A DNA stretch of 48,939 nucleotides from Roseomonas xinghualingensis. Lineage in GTDB: Bacteria > Pseudomonadota > Alphaproteobacteria > Acetobacterales > Acetobacteraceae. Positions 26,442 to 34,387 of this stretch are shown piece after piece (within the stretch, counting starts at the first letter, position 1; the number at the start of each line of letters is the position of its first letter). The stretch lies in assembly GCF_025791835.1 (NCBI RefSeq), contig NZ_JAOXLP010000025.1, positions 1-48,939 on the forward strand. Direction: 5' to 3'. Position numbers and translations under genes: made by a program. The notes under the pieces are model-generated. The model was given only the letters and a program-made list of their open reading frames with translations. It did not search any database and was not told the DNA's origin.

Positions 26442-27638
26442 TCACCGTCCCATTGCCGCTCCACGATCCATCAACATGGCCGAGACGGCCTTCCGGAACG
26501 GCGCGATCTGTCCGCCAAGTCGCAGAACGGCATGTCGGGCCAGCCGAGCCGGCAGGCCTTCCTGAGCATAGAGGACTGCGATCGCGTTGGTGGCGGCGTA
26601 GAGTGGCCCCGTGGCGAGCCGGTGGGCGGTCTCGAACCGGCGAAGCACCGCCGGTGATGCAATATCTTGTCCCCGGCGCTTCGCCGACAGGATTTCCCGC
26701 GCCAATGTCTCCGCGCCGCGGAGGCCGAGGTTGAAGCCATGCGCGGTCACGGGATGCATGCCAACGGCCGCATCCCCCAGCAACGCAAAACGGCGGCCCG
26801 CGAAATGATGCGCATAGGTGGCGACCAGCGGATAGGCGTGCCGCGTGCTGACGAGGCGCAACCGGCCCAGATGCCGCCGGCGCAGGCACTGCCCCATTTC
26901 CCTTTCGAAGGCCGCCGGTTCGAGGCCGTTCAGCCGCTCGATCTCCGCCGGGTCGCGGGTGAGCACCAGGGATGAGGCCGCGCCGTTCACCGGCAGGAGC
27001 GCAACCGTCTGCCCGTAATCGAACCATTCCGTCGCGACATGTTCGTGCGGCGTTTCATGTTCGATCCGGCAGACCAGCATGGACCGGCGGAAATCATGCA
27101 TGGAGGCGGTAATGCCCTGCTCCTGGCGGGAGCGGGAGAAGCGGGTATCTGCCGCTACAACCAGCCGCGCCCGGATCTCCTGCCCGTCGGACAGCCGGAG
27201 CGTCGCGGCCTCGGCGCCGGTCGTCACGCTCTCCACGCCTGTCCCGGCGATCAGCCGAATGTCAGGTGTTCCCTGTAGGGCCGCATACAGAGCACTGCGG
27301 ATCAGGTGGTTGGAGACAAGGAAGCCCAGGGGGCCCTCGTCCTTTCCCCCCGTATCGAAGGTGAGCGCATAGGACGCCGTGCCATTCAGCACCCGGGCCT
27401 GCCGCAACGGAGACACGGCATTCTGGGGAATGTGGGCCCAGGCGCCGAGCTGCTCTAGCAAGGTCCTTGAATGATGGGTGAGGGCGATTTCCCGGCCGTC
27501 GAAGCTGGGATCTTCCAGCACCGACAAGGGCTGGCGTTCCACAAGCACGGCCGAGAGGCCGCTTCCAGCAAGTGCGGTGGCAAAGCTCAGGCCGACCGGC
27601 CCTGCACCAATAATGGCCACATCATACACTGGCCGCAT
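26442..27638 (-). CDS. FAD-dependent UbiH/Coq6-family hydroxylase, UbiM-like
   Basis: Flavoprotein monooxygenase of 398 residues. Dinucleotide fold YDVAIIGAGPVGLSFATALA (about 5-24), then SFDGREIALTHHSRTLLEQLG, VVAADTRFSRSRQEQGI, and the FAD-ribityl motif FALLGDAAVGMHPVTAHG (about 285) followed by FNLGLRGAETLA. The combination FDGREIALTH plus AADTRFS resembles UbiM, the alternative ubiquinone-ring hydroxylase of some Alpha- and Betaproteobacteria, more than UbiH or UbiF, but this is from memory. ATG 27638 is used; a TTG at 27662 would add eight residues. Its neighbours are aromatic-ring genes, so a catabolic ring hydroxylase is the alternative. Confidence 0.72.
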   Translation of the reverse strand: MRPVYDVAIIGAGPVGLSFATALAGSGLSAVLVERQPLSVLEDPSFDGREIALTHHSRTLLEQLGAWAHIPQNAVSPLRQARVLNGTASYALTFDTGGKDEGPLGFLVSNHLIRSALYAALQGTPDIRLIAGTGVESVTTGAEAATLRLSDGQEIRARLVVAADTRFSRSRQEQGITASMHDFRRSMLVCRIEHETPHEHVATEWFDYGQTVALLPVNGAASSLVLTRDPAEIERLNGLEPAAFEREMGQCLRRRHLGRLRLVSTRHAYPLVATYAHHFAGRRFALLGDAAVGMHPVTAHGFNLGLRGAETLAREILSAKRRGQDIASPAVLRRFETAHRLATGPLYAATNAIAVLYAQEGLPARLARHAVLRLGGQIAPFRKAVSAMLMDRGAAMGR

Positions 27639-27790
27639 CTCCTCGTCGTCCGCCCCCAACAATTAGGTGGGTGCAGCGCCGAGGTGAAGGTCCGGTTTCC
27701 ACCCTGGCTGGATCATTGCTCATGGGTGCCCCGTGGCCTGGCCTGCCGCAACGCCTTTGCGACGGTGCTCCTCAAGGGGTTCAGGCTGTA

Positions 27791-28420
27791 TCAAATATCG
27801 AAGAAGACTGTTTCGCCCTCGCCCTGCAACCTGATGTCAAAGACATAGACCTTCTCGTCACCCCGCTGCTCAAGCCTCGCGATCAGTGTCTCGCGCCGAA
27901 CCGCCTGCTCGATGATGTTGAGCACCGGGTCCTCGGCGTTCAGCGCCGCCTCGTCGGGGAAGTACATGCGGGTGTTGAGCCCGATATTGATCCCACGCGC
28001 CACGATCCAGAAGTTGATATGCGGCGCCATAGGCTTGCGGCCCTTGCGGCCGACGACCGGGCCCGGCTTGATCGTCTCGAAGTGGTACAGGCCGGTCTGG
28101 AAGTCCGTACCGGTGCGGCCCCAGCCGCGGAAGCTGCCGTCCCGCGGCTTGTTCTGCCGGTCTGAGGGGTGGTTGTACTTGCCGGCAGCATTCGCCTGCC
28201 AGATTTCCAGAAGGATGTCCTTGCAAGGCTCGCCCAGCCCATCAAGGACGTGACCCTCGATGCGGATGCGCTCGCCCTGGGTTTCAGGCTTCGTCAGCAC
28301 ATGGCTGAAGTTGTTCTGGAAGATGTCAAAACCGGCCTGATGTGGGATCAGGCCGATATGCACGTAAGGTCCGGCGGTTTGTGACGGGGTTTCGCCCAGA
28401 TAGGTAACGGACTGGATCAC
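27791..28420 (-). CDS. pcaG: Protocatechuate 3,4-dioxygenase alpha subunit
   Basis: Together with PcaH forms the iron(III) intradiol dioxygenase that opens protocatechuate to 3-carboxy-cis,cis-muconate. 209 residues, normal for PcaG: TPSQTAGPYVHIGLIP at the start, GHVLDGLGEPCKDILLEIWQ, GWGRTGTDFQTGLYHFETIK, APHINFWIVARGINIGLNTR, and the end GDEKVYVFDIRLQGEGETVF. The alpha subunit lacks the iron ligands, as expected. Its ATG lies three bases after the pcaH stop, so the subunits are co-expressed. Confidence 0.96.
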   Translation of the reverse strand: MIQSVTYLGETPSQTAGPYVHIGLIPHQAGFDIFQNNFSHVLTKPETQGERIRIEGHVLDGLGEPCKDILLEIWQANAAGKYNHPSDRQNKPRDGSFRGWGRTGTDFQTGLYHFETIKPGPVVGRKGRKPMAPHINFWIVARGINIGLNTRMYFPDEAALNAEDPVLNIIEQAVRRETLIARLEQRGDEKVYVFDIRLQGEGETVFFDI

Positions 28421-28423
28421 AGC

Positions 28424-29185
28424 TCAGTTCCCCTGCAGCTTGTTTTCGAACATGGTCGAGCGCGTGCCGCGCAGCACGATGTTGAAGCGGTAGGCGAGGC
28501 TGTCGAGCGGTACGCCGGCGCGCAGGTCGAGCGCTGCGATGAGGCGCGAGATCGCCGCCTTGTCAGGGATGGTGGCGATGATCTGGTCGTGGGGTATCAG
28601 GGGATCGCCCTCGAAATACATCTGCGTGATCAGGCGCTGGGCAAAGCCGGAGCCGAAGATCGAAAAATGGATATGGGCGGGCCGCCAGCTGTCCACATAG
28701 TTGCGGAACGGATAGGCGCCGGGCTTCACCGTGCGGAACTTGTAGTAGCCTTGGGCATCGGTGATCGTGCGGCCGCAGCCGCCAAAATTAGGATCGACCG
28801 GAGCCAGGTAGGTATCGTTCTTGTGGCGATAGCGCCCGCCCGCATTGGCCTGCCAGAACTCGACCAGCGTATTGGGCACCCCACGGCCATTCTCGTCCAT
28901 GACCTGGCCATGGACGATGATGCGCTCGCCGATCGGCTCGCCCGTCTTGGCGTAATTCAAAATGAGATCGTTATCGAGCGGACCGAGCTCCTCATGGTCG
29001 AAGACGGGACCCGTCACTTCGGAAAGGGAGTTCTGCAGCGACCAGAGGGCCAGGCGGGGCGAGCGCAGGACACTTGTCTTGTAAATCGGGGTCAGCGCCG
29101 GCGGATGCACCGAGCGGTCGCGCGACATGAACTCCGCCTCGTTGAACGGTGTGCGGTCGCCTTGGAGCGTCTCGCTCTGGGACAT
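28424..29185 (-). CDS. pcaH: Protocatechuate 3,4-dioxygenase beta subunit
   Basis: Catalytic, iron-binding subunit, 253 residues. The ligands are visible: Tyr in [14 protein letters not shown], Tyr in [15 protein letters not shown] and the two His in [11 protein letters not shown]. Also [18 protein letters not shown] and the C-terminal [18 protein letters not shown]. Start at ATG 29185, ten bases after GAAGGA; the frame extends 14 codons further without family likeness. First gene of a pcaHG pair, divergent from a LysR gene with a strong dyad in between. Genes for the next steps (pcaB, pcaC, pcaD) are not in the window. Confidence 0.96.
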   Translation of the reverse strand: MSQSETLQGDRTPFNEAEFMSRDRSVHPPALTPIYKTSVLRSPRLALWSLQNSLSEVTGPVFDHEELGPLDNDLILNYAKTGEPIGERIIVHGQVMDENGRGVPNTLVEFWQANAGGRYRHKNDTYLAPVDPNFGGCGRTITDAQGYYKFRTVKPGAYPFRNYVDSWRPAHIHFSIFGSGFAQRLITQMYFEGDPLIPHDQIIATIPDKAAISRLIAALDLRAGVPLDSLAYRFNIVLRGTRSTMFENKLQGN

Positions 29186-29249
29186 GCCTGCTCGTTCCTT
29201 CCCTGGCTGGCTTCCGCCCGCGGTCACGATGCTGGCGGGTAAGATCCTC

Positions 29250-29273
29250 GGTTGGATCGCATCCCGTCCAACC
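29250..29273. promoter_or_regulatory. Dyad in the lysR-pcaH divergent gap
   Basis: Perfect arms GGTTGGA and TCCAACC spaced by ten bases, about 65 bases upstream of pcaH and 58 bases upstream of the LysR gene. Size, spacing (T-N11-A-like core) and place fit a LysR-type recognition site. Confidence 0.6.
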
Positions 29274-29330
29274 TCCGATCAATCTGGCGCACTGGCCAAA
29301 TCGATACGCTCAGCTTATCGTTTACCCCAG

Positions 29331-30275
29331 ATGTCCTCCCGGCGCTTTCGATACTTCGTCGCTGTCGCTCAGGAACTGCATGTCGGCCGGGCGGCCGAGC
29401 GACTGGGGATCGCGCAGCCAGCCCTCACGCAGCAGATCCGGGTGCTGGAAGCCGAGTTGGGCGTACGTCTGGTCCGGCGGGCCGGGCGTGGAATCGTGTT
29501 GACGGAGGCGGGCACCGCGCTGCTTCCGGAAGCCCTTGGCGTGCTGGAGCAGGAGGAAAGGGCGACCGCCGTCGCGAGGCGCGCTGCGCGCGGCGAGATC
29601 GGCACGCTGAATATCGGCTATGTCAGCACGGCCATGCTGGAGCCCGAACTGCCGGCCTTGCTTTCCGCCTTCCGGCAGATGGTCCCGGATGCGGCGATCC
29701 ACCTCGAGGAAACGGCGGTGCAGGACCAGCTGGTGGCGCTGGAGCAGCAGCGGCTCGATGTGGGGATCGTGCGGGAGCCGACCGGACCTCTACCGGCAAG
29801 CCTGCGGATGTTGCCCTTCCTGCGCGGCCGGCTGCTCGCAGCGGTGCCGGCCGAACTCGCCGGGCGCCTTCAAGAGCCGGTTCGCCTGCGCGATCTGGCC
29901 GACTGCACCTTCGTCACTCTGCGGGACCCGCATGGGCTGGGGCTCGGGCACAGTGTCTGGAGCCTTTGTGTTCAGGCCGGCTTCTCGCCGCGCATCAGCC
30001 TGCAGGTGAACAATGTCGTCAGCGTCCTGGGACTTGTCGCGGCCGGCTTCGGCGTGAGCCTGGTGCCCGCAGCCTTGCGCCGGGTCGAGATGCCCGGAAT
30101 GGTGCTGCTTGAGGTGGAAGGTGAGGGGGCCTGCACCGGCCTGGCGATCCTGCACAGATCAACGGACAGGTCCTCACTGAAGCAACGCTTCCTTGAACTT
30201 ACCCTGTCGGGCCGGATGCGGAGGAAGCCGGGGAGTAACGCGTCTGGCTTACGCACCATCATCGGGGGTAGTTGA
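29331..30275 (+). CDS. LysR-family regulator of the pca genes (CatR/BenM-like)
   Basis: 314 residues. N-terminal helix-turn-helix FRYFVAVAQELHVGRAAERL and AQPALTQQIRVLEAELGVRL; effector domain with GTLNIGYVSTAMLEPELPAL and LDVGIVREPTGPLP. The start segment looks more like CatR/BenM than PcaQ. Divergent from pcaHG, so it most likely activates them in response to an aromatic intermediate. The ATG at 29331 has no obvious ribosome site (CTTATCGTTTACCCCAG precedes), so translation may be leaderless or weak. Its stop is 13 bases from the convergent quiC stop. Confidence 0.9.
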   Translation: MSSRRFRYFVAVAQELHVGRAAERLGIAQPALTQQIRVLEAELGVRLVRRAGRGIVLTEAGTALLPEALGVLEQEERATAVARRAARGEIGTLNIGYVSTAMLEPELPALLSAFRQMVPDAAIHLEETAVQDQLVALEQQRLDVGIVREPTGPLPASLRMLPFLRGRLLAAVPAELAGRLQEPVRLRDLADCTFVTLRDPHGLGLGHSVWSLCVQAGFSPRISLQVNNVVSVLGLVAAGFGVSLVPAALRRVEMPGMVLLEVEGEGACTGLAILHRSTDRSSLKQRFLELTLSGRMRRKPGSNASGLRTIIGGS

Positions 30276-30288
30276 GAGGCTGTTCCTC

Positions 30289-32148
30289 CTACGGTGACGC
30301 ATGAAGTTCATGTCGTGCCTGGGCCGCCAGCCGAACGGCGGCATTCGCCTCACCAAAGCCCGCATAGCCTTGCCGTCGCTCCACCACCTCGAAGAAGAAG
30401 CGGTGGGCGTAAAGCGGGCCATAGGCATGAATGAACTCGCCTTGGGCGGCATCCCGGTCATACAGGAGGCGTCCGTGCCGCAATGGGTCGAGCGTCGCTC
30501 CGTCCAGCCCGAAGCGGGCCTCCAGATCGTCATAGTAGTTGGCGGGAAGATCCAGTAGGCTCAGCCCGACGGTGGCCGCGGCAGCATCCGTCGCTGCGAA
30601 GGCAATGTGGTGCACGCCACCACCGGATGAAGCGTGCAGGAAGCGCCCCGTTGCCGTGCCCTGCCAGTCAGACGCGTTCAGTGGCAGCCGCAGCCCTCCT
30701 CCCTGCGTAACCAGGGCGCGGGACCGCACCAGCCCGCGCGGATCTGGCAGATCCACCGGGGCCAGTGCACGAAGCCCGAACAACCCGCGCCAGAACAGCA
30801 CCGCCGCATCCACCTGCCAGGCCGGCAGGGAGAGCGCCACATGATCGATGCCGGTAAAGGGCTCCAGAGCGCCAGCGCCGTCGCCAACCGACACGAAGTC
30901 CCGTTCCCAGTCGCCGTCATCCACCAGCAGCACCAGGGAGCCGTCGGGAGTACGGACGCCCTGGATGTTCTCCTCGTCCTCTCCGTGCCTCTCGCGCCAT
31001 GTGGAGAGGTGCAGGGCATTCGCGCGCCTCACGACAGCATCCCCATCCGGCACCCGCAGCGCCATGGCGCAGACGGAGGGGCCGTGCAGCGCGAAATGAC
31101 CCGCCGCGGCCCCGTCAGGCTCCGCATTCACCACCAGCCGCGCCTTGCCGCGGCTCCAGAGATTCACGGCCTTGGAGCGATGGCGGCCGGTGCGTCGGAA
31201 ACCGAAGGAGGAGATGTAGGCCTCGACGCTGCCTGCCGTCTCCGCATCCACGGCGAATTCCAGGAACTCGATCCCCCGGGGTTCCTGAACCGGCGGCAGG
31301 GCGGCAGCAGGAGTGCGCGGCCGCGCCTCGGCCTCCACCAGCACCAGGGAGCGCAGCCCGTCGCGCGCGGTGTGGGTCGGCGGCGCGGCCCGGAAGCCGT
31401 CATTGAACACTTCGAGTGACAAAGGGCCTGCATAGCCGGAAGCCAGCACGGCGCGGAGGAAGCCAGCGACGTCCAACTCGCCCTGGCCGGGGAAGTTCCG
31501 GAAGTGCCGGCTCCAGCTCAGCACATCCATGCTGAGCTTCGGGCCATCGGCAAGTTGCACGAAGAAGATCTTCTCGCCAGGCAGTTCCGCCAGGCCCGAT
31601 GGATCATCGCCCACGCAGAGCGTGTGGAAGCTGTCCACGATCAGCCCGAGTGCCGGATGGTCCGCCCGCTGCACGATATCCCAGGCCTGGCGCCAGCGAT
31701 TGACGTGGCGTCCCCAGGCCAGGGCCTCATAGCCCACGCGCAGGCCCCGTGCGGCCGCGCGCTCGGCCATCGCACGCAGATCGGCGGCGGCACGATCAGG
31801 GTCTTCGGATGCCGCTTCCTGGACATTGGAGCAGACCAGGATCTGGTCGCATCCCAGTGCCTGCATGATGTCGAACTTGCGCTCGGCCCGGTCCAGGTTG
31901 CGGCTCCGCTGCGGCTCGGGCATTGCCTCAAAGTCGCGGAATGGCTGGTAGAGCGCTATCTGCAGCCCCAGGTCGTCAGCCATGCGGCGGACCTCTGCGG
32001 GCGTTCCGTCATGGGCAAGAAGATCGTTCTCGAACAGCTCCACCGCCTCGAAGCCGGCGCGGGTCGCCGAATCCAGCTTGTCCGGTAGCACGCCACTCAG
32101 GCAAACCGTGGCTATCGAGCGAGCCAGCGGTCGCAGGGGCTGCATCAT
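30289..32148 (-). CDS. quiC: 3-dehydroshikimate dehydratase QuiC (TIM-barrel plus HPPD-like domain)
   Basis: Turns 3-dehydroshikimate into protocatechuate, linking quinate/shikimate use to ring cleavage. 619 residues, the length of two-domain bacterial QuiC. Domain 1 (about 8-280) is an AP-endonuclease-2-type barrel: SIATVCLSGVLPDKLDSATR, AGFEAVELFENDL, GYEALAWGRHVNRW, LIVDSFHTLCVGDDP and GPLSLEVFNDGFR. Domain 2 (about 295-615) is a vicinal-oxygen-chelate, 4-hydroxyphenylpyruvate-dioxygenase-like half: GIEFLEFAVD, FTGIDHVALSLP, GGGVHHIAFAATDA and YAHRFFFEVVERR. Such enzymes are often annotated as sugar phosphate isomerase or HPPD. It lies next to pcaHG, its metabolic successor. Confidence 0.93.
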   Translation of the reverse strand: MMQPLRPLARSIATVCLSGVLPDKLDSATRAGFEAVELFENDLLAHDGTPAEVRRMADDLGLQIALYQPFRDFEAMPEPQRSRNLDRAERKFDIMQALGCDQILVCSNVQEAASEDPDRAAADLRAMAERAAARGLRVGYEALAWGRHVNRWRQAWDIVQRADHPALGLIVDSFHTLCVGDDPSGLAELPGEKIFFVQLADGPKLSMDVLSWSRHFRNFPGQGELDVAGFLRAVLASGYAGPLSLEVFNDGFRAAPPTHTARDGLRSLVLVEAEARPRTPAAALPPVQEPRGIEFLEFAVDAETAGSVEAYISSFGFRRTGRHRSKAVNLWSRGKARLVVNAEPDGAAAGHFALHGPSVCAMALRVPDGDAVVRRANALHLSTWRERHGEDEENIQGVRTPDGSLVLLVDDGDWERDFVSVGDGAGALEPFTGIDHVALSLPAWQVDAAVLFWRGLFGLRALAPVDLPDPRGLVRSRALVTQGGGLRLPLNASDWQGTATGRFLHASSGGGVHHIAFAATDAAAATVGLSLLDLPANYYDDLEARFGLDGATLDPLRHGRLLYDRDAAQGEFIHAYGPLYAHRFFFEVVERRQGYAGFGEANAAVRLAAQARHELHASP

Positions 32149-32317
32149 CTCAGTGCTCCGTCGCGCCGGCCGGGGCCGGAATTCCAGCTGCAGTGATGCC
32201 GCGGATCACGCTTCCCAGCATAGTCATTCGCTCCGTGCTGCCACGCTGTAACGCAACCGCTGATCCCAGGATGGTAGCTCCTGATCGGCTGGAAAGAGCA
32301 CCGACCGGGCGGCGAAG

Positions 32318-32346
32318 GGGGCGGGGTTCGCTCGCACCTCCGCCCC
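32318..32346. terminator. G+C-rich hairpin after the Bug receptor gene
   Basis: GGGGCGG and CCGCCCC with a 15-base loop in the 220-base gap between the receptor stop and the quiC start (both minus strand). Could terminate the receptor mRNA. Confidence 0.4.
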
Positions 32347-32347
32347 G

Positions 32348-32376
32348 CTGCCTCAATTGCCCCTCTGCCTCAATTG
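32348..32376. repeat. 12-bp direct duplication across the receptor stop codon
   Basis: CTGCCTCAATTG occurs at 32348-32359 and again at 32365-32376, a 17-base period. The second copy includes the stop codon of the minus-strand receptor gene, so the 3' end was tandemly duplicated. Confidence 0.75.
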
Positions 32377-33371
32377 ACGGTGATGCCCCGCGTGCGGATC
32401 ACATCGCCCCATTTGGCGCTCTCCGTCTGGAGGTAGGCCGGGAACTCCTCTGGAGAGCCCGGCGTGGGGGTATTGGCGGCGGCCCGCAGCCGTCCCAGCA
32501 CGTCCGGGTCGTTCAGCGTGGCCAGCATCGCGCCGCTGAGCTTGCGGATCACCGGCTCCGGCGTGCCGGCCGGCGCCAGCAGCGCGAATTGCGAGGAGCA
32601 TTCGAAGCCGGGCAGGCCGGACTCCGCTATCGTGGGTACCTCCGCCGCCAGCGGCGAACGCTGGAGGCTCGACACGCCCAGCGGCACCACGCTCTTCGCC
32701 TCGAAGAGCGGCAGGGCAGTAACCGCGTCCACGAAGGCCATCTGCACCTCATCGGCCAGCATTGCCTGCACGGCCGGCGCGCCGCCGCGATAGGTGACGT
32801 TCAGCACGTCGATATCGGCCATCTTCAGGAACAGCTCGGTTGCCAGATGCGCCGAGGAGCCGGCACCCGAGGAGGCATAGCTCAGTTTGCCCGGCTGGCG
32901 CTTGGCCAGCGCGATCAGCTCGGCAACGGTCTTGGCACCGGTGCGCGCTGTCGTGCAGAGGAAGATCGGGGTCTCCGCCACCCGGCCGATCGGTGCGAAG
33001 GACCTCACGTCATCATAGCCCTTCTGCGGGAAGAGATGCGTGGCCATCGCATAGGTCGAGTTCACGCCGAGCAGGATCGTGTAGCCGTCCGGCCGGGCAC
33101 GGGCGACCGAGGCATGGCCGATGGTGCCCGAGGCGCCGGCGCGGTTCTCCACCACCACCTGCTGGCCGAGCGTCCGGCTCATGCCCTGGGCCAGAAGCCG
33201 GCCCACGAAGTCGGTGGACCCGCCGGGCGCCCAGGACACCACAAGGGTGACCGGCCGGCTGGGATAATCGCCGGATGAAGCGGAGGAGGGGGGCTGCGCG
33301 GCAACCGGAACGGCGCGTCCGGCGGCGGCTGCGGCAATGCCCAGCCCAAGGGCACGGCGGGTTAAGCGCAT
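32370..33371 (-). CDS. Bug/TctC-family carboxylate receptor
   Basis: Periplasmic receptor of 333 residues behind GGAGGG. Signal LTRRALGLGIAAAAAGRAVP then VAAQ. Mature marks: YPSRPVTLVVSWAPGGSTDF, VVVENRAGASGTIGHASVAR, RPDGYTILLGVNS, SYASSGAGSSAHLATELFLK, and the end EEFPAYLQTESAKWGDVIRT. It is upstream of quiC on the same strand and divergent from the shikimate dehydrogenase gene, so a quinate- or shikimate-type ligand is a reasonable guess. No permease genes nearby. Confidence 0.9.
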   Translation of the reverse strand: MRLTRRALGLGIAAAAAGRAVPVAAQPPSSASSGDYPSRPVTLVVSWAPGGSTDFVGRLLAQGMSRTLGQQVVVENRAGASGTIGHASVARARPDGYTILLGVNSTYAMATHLFPQKGYDDVRSFAPIGRVAETPIFLCTTARTGAKTVAELIALAKRQPGKLSYASSGAGSSAHLATELFLKMADIDVLNVTYRGGAPAVQAMLADEVQMAFVDAVTALPLFEAKSVVPLGVSSLQRSPLAAEVPTIAESGLPGFECSSQFALLAPAGTPEPVIRKLSGAMLATLNDPDVLGRLRAAANTPTPGSPEEFPAYLQTESAKWGDVIRTRGITVN

Positions 33372-33417
33372 CTGGATGTCCCTCCTTCAATCGCGTCGAA
33401 CTGCGCGTTGATCAGTT

Positions 33418-33433
33418 TGTACTATTTGGTACA
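33418..33433. promoter_or_regulatory. Palindrome TGTAC-N6-GTACA in a divergent promoter
   Basis: A 16-base perfect interrupted palindrome in the gap between the divergent receptor and shikimate dehydrogenase genes, 47 bases before the receptor start. Size and symmetry fit a TetR-family operator, and a TetR gene (34388-35062) lies next to the dehydrogenase gene. Confidence 0.55.
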
Positions 33434-33439
33434 TTGTGG

Positions 33440-34378
33440 GTGCAAGCGAGAAGACGCAAGCAAGAAGGATGTCCGGAGTGCCCGTCAGATCCAGCATCGC
33501 CGGCGCCCTACACGCCCGGGAACTCGGCCCTTCTGGGGTTGATCGGATCAGGTATCAGTCTGTCGCGCACGCCTGCGATGCATGAGGCGGAGGCGGAGGC
33601 ACTGGGCTTGCGTTGCGTGTGCCGGCTCATTGACCTGGCGCGTCTGGGCCTGGGGCCTGAGGCCCTGCCGGAGTTGCTGACCGCCGCCGAGCGCATGGGG
33701 TTCACTGGGCTCAACATCACCTTCCCCTGCAAGCAGACGATCATCCCGCTGCTGGACGAGTTGTCCGATGAGGCGCGGGCGCTGGGGGCGGTGAACACCG
33801 TCGTGCTGCGTGAGGGGCGGCGCATCGGGCACAACACGGACTGCTCCGGCTTCGCCGAAGGCTTCCGTCGCCTCTTGCCGGACGCGCCGCTGGGCCACGT
33901 CGTACAACTCGGCGCGGGAGGGGCTGGCTCGGCGGTGGCGGAAGCGATGCTGACGATGGGCACCGCGCGCCTTTCTCTTTTCGATATGGATCCTTCCCGC
34001 GCAGCTTCGGTGGCCCAGGCGCTTTGCGGCCGCCACGGCGCGGGGCGAGCGGAAGCTGGTACAGACCTGACAGCGGCGATGGCGGCGGCCGATGGGCTCG
34101 TGCATGCCACGCCCACCGGCACCGCCGCGCATCCGGGCCTGCCGCTGCCGGCGGAACTGCTGCATTCCCGCCTCTGGGTGGCCGAGGTCGTGTATTTCCC
34201 GCTGGAGACCGAGTTGCTGCGCGCCGCCCATGCCCTGGGCTGCCGCACCGCCCATGGCGGCGGCATGGCGGTGTTTCAGGCCGCGCATGCCTTCCGGCTG
34301 TTCACCGGGATTGAGCCCGATGCCGAACGCATGCAGGCCCATTTTACCGCGCTGGAACGAAGCGCCGGGCTGGGTTGA
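33440..34378 (+). CDS. Shikimate dehydrogenase family protein (quinate/shikimate use)
   Basis: NAD(P)-dependent enzyme interconverting shikimate (or quinate) and the 3-dehydro compound; 312 residues from the GTG used here. Motifs: GLIGSGISLSRTPAMHEAEA with the shikimate-binding serines, TGLNITFPCKQTIIPLLDEL with the catalytic Lys, LGAVNTVVLREGRRIGHNTD with the catalytic Asp, cofactor loop LGAGGAGSAVAEAM, then LFDMDPSRA, whose acidic residues favour NAD, and HGGGMAVFQAAHAF with the substrate Gln. The start is uncertain: the best ribosome site and ATG (AAGAAGGATG, 33469) are one base out of frame with the body. Beside quiC and pcaHG it most likely supplies 3-dehydroshikimate for breakdown. Confidence 0.85.
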   Translation: MQARRRKQEGCPECPSDPASPAPYTPGNSALLGLIGSGISLSRTPAMHEAEAEALGLRCVCRLIDLARLGLGPEALPELLTAAERMGFTGLNITFPCKQTIIPLLDELSDEARALGAVNTVVLREGRRIGHNTDCSGFAEGFRRLLPDAPLGHVVQLGAGGAGSAVAEAMLTMGTARLSLFDMDPSRAASVAQALCGRHGAGRAEAGTDLTAAMAAADGLVHATPTGTAAHPGLPLPAELLHSRLWVAEVVYFPLETELLRAAHALGCRTAHGGGMAVFQAAHAFRLFTGIEPDAERMQAHFTALERSAGLG

Positions 34379-34387
34379 GGGCCTGGA

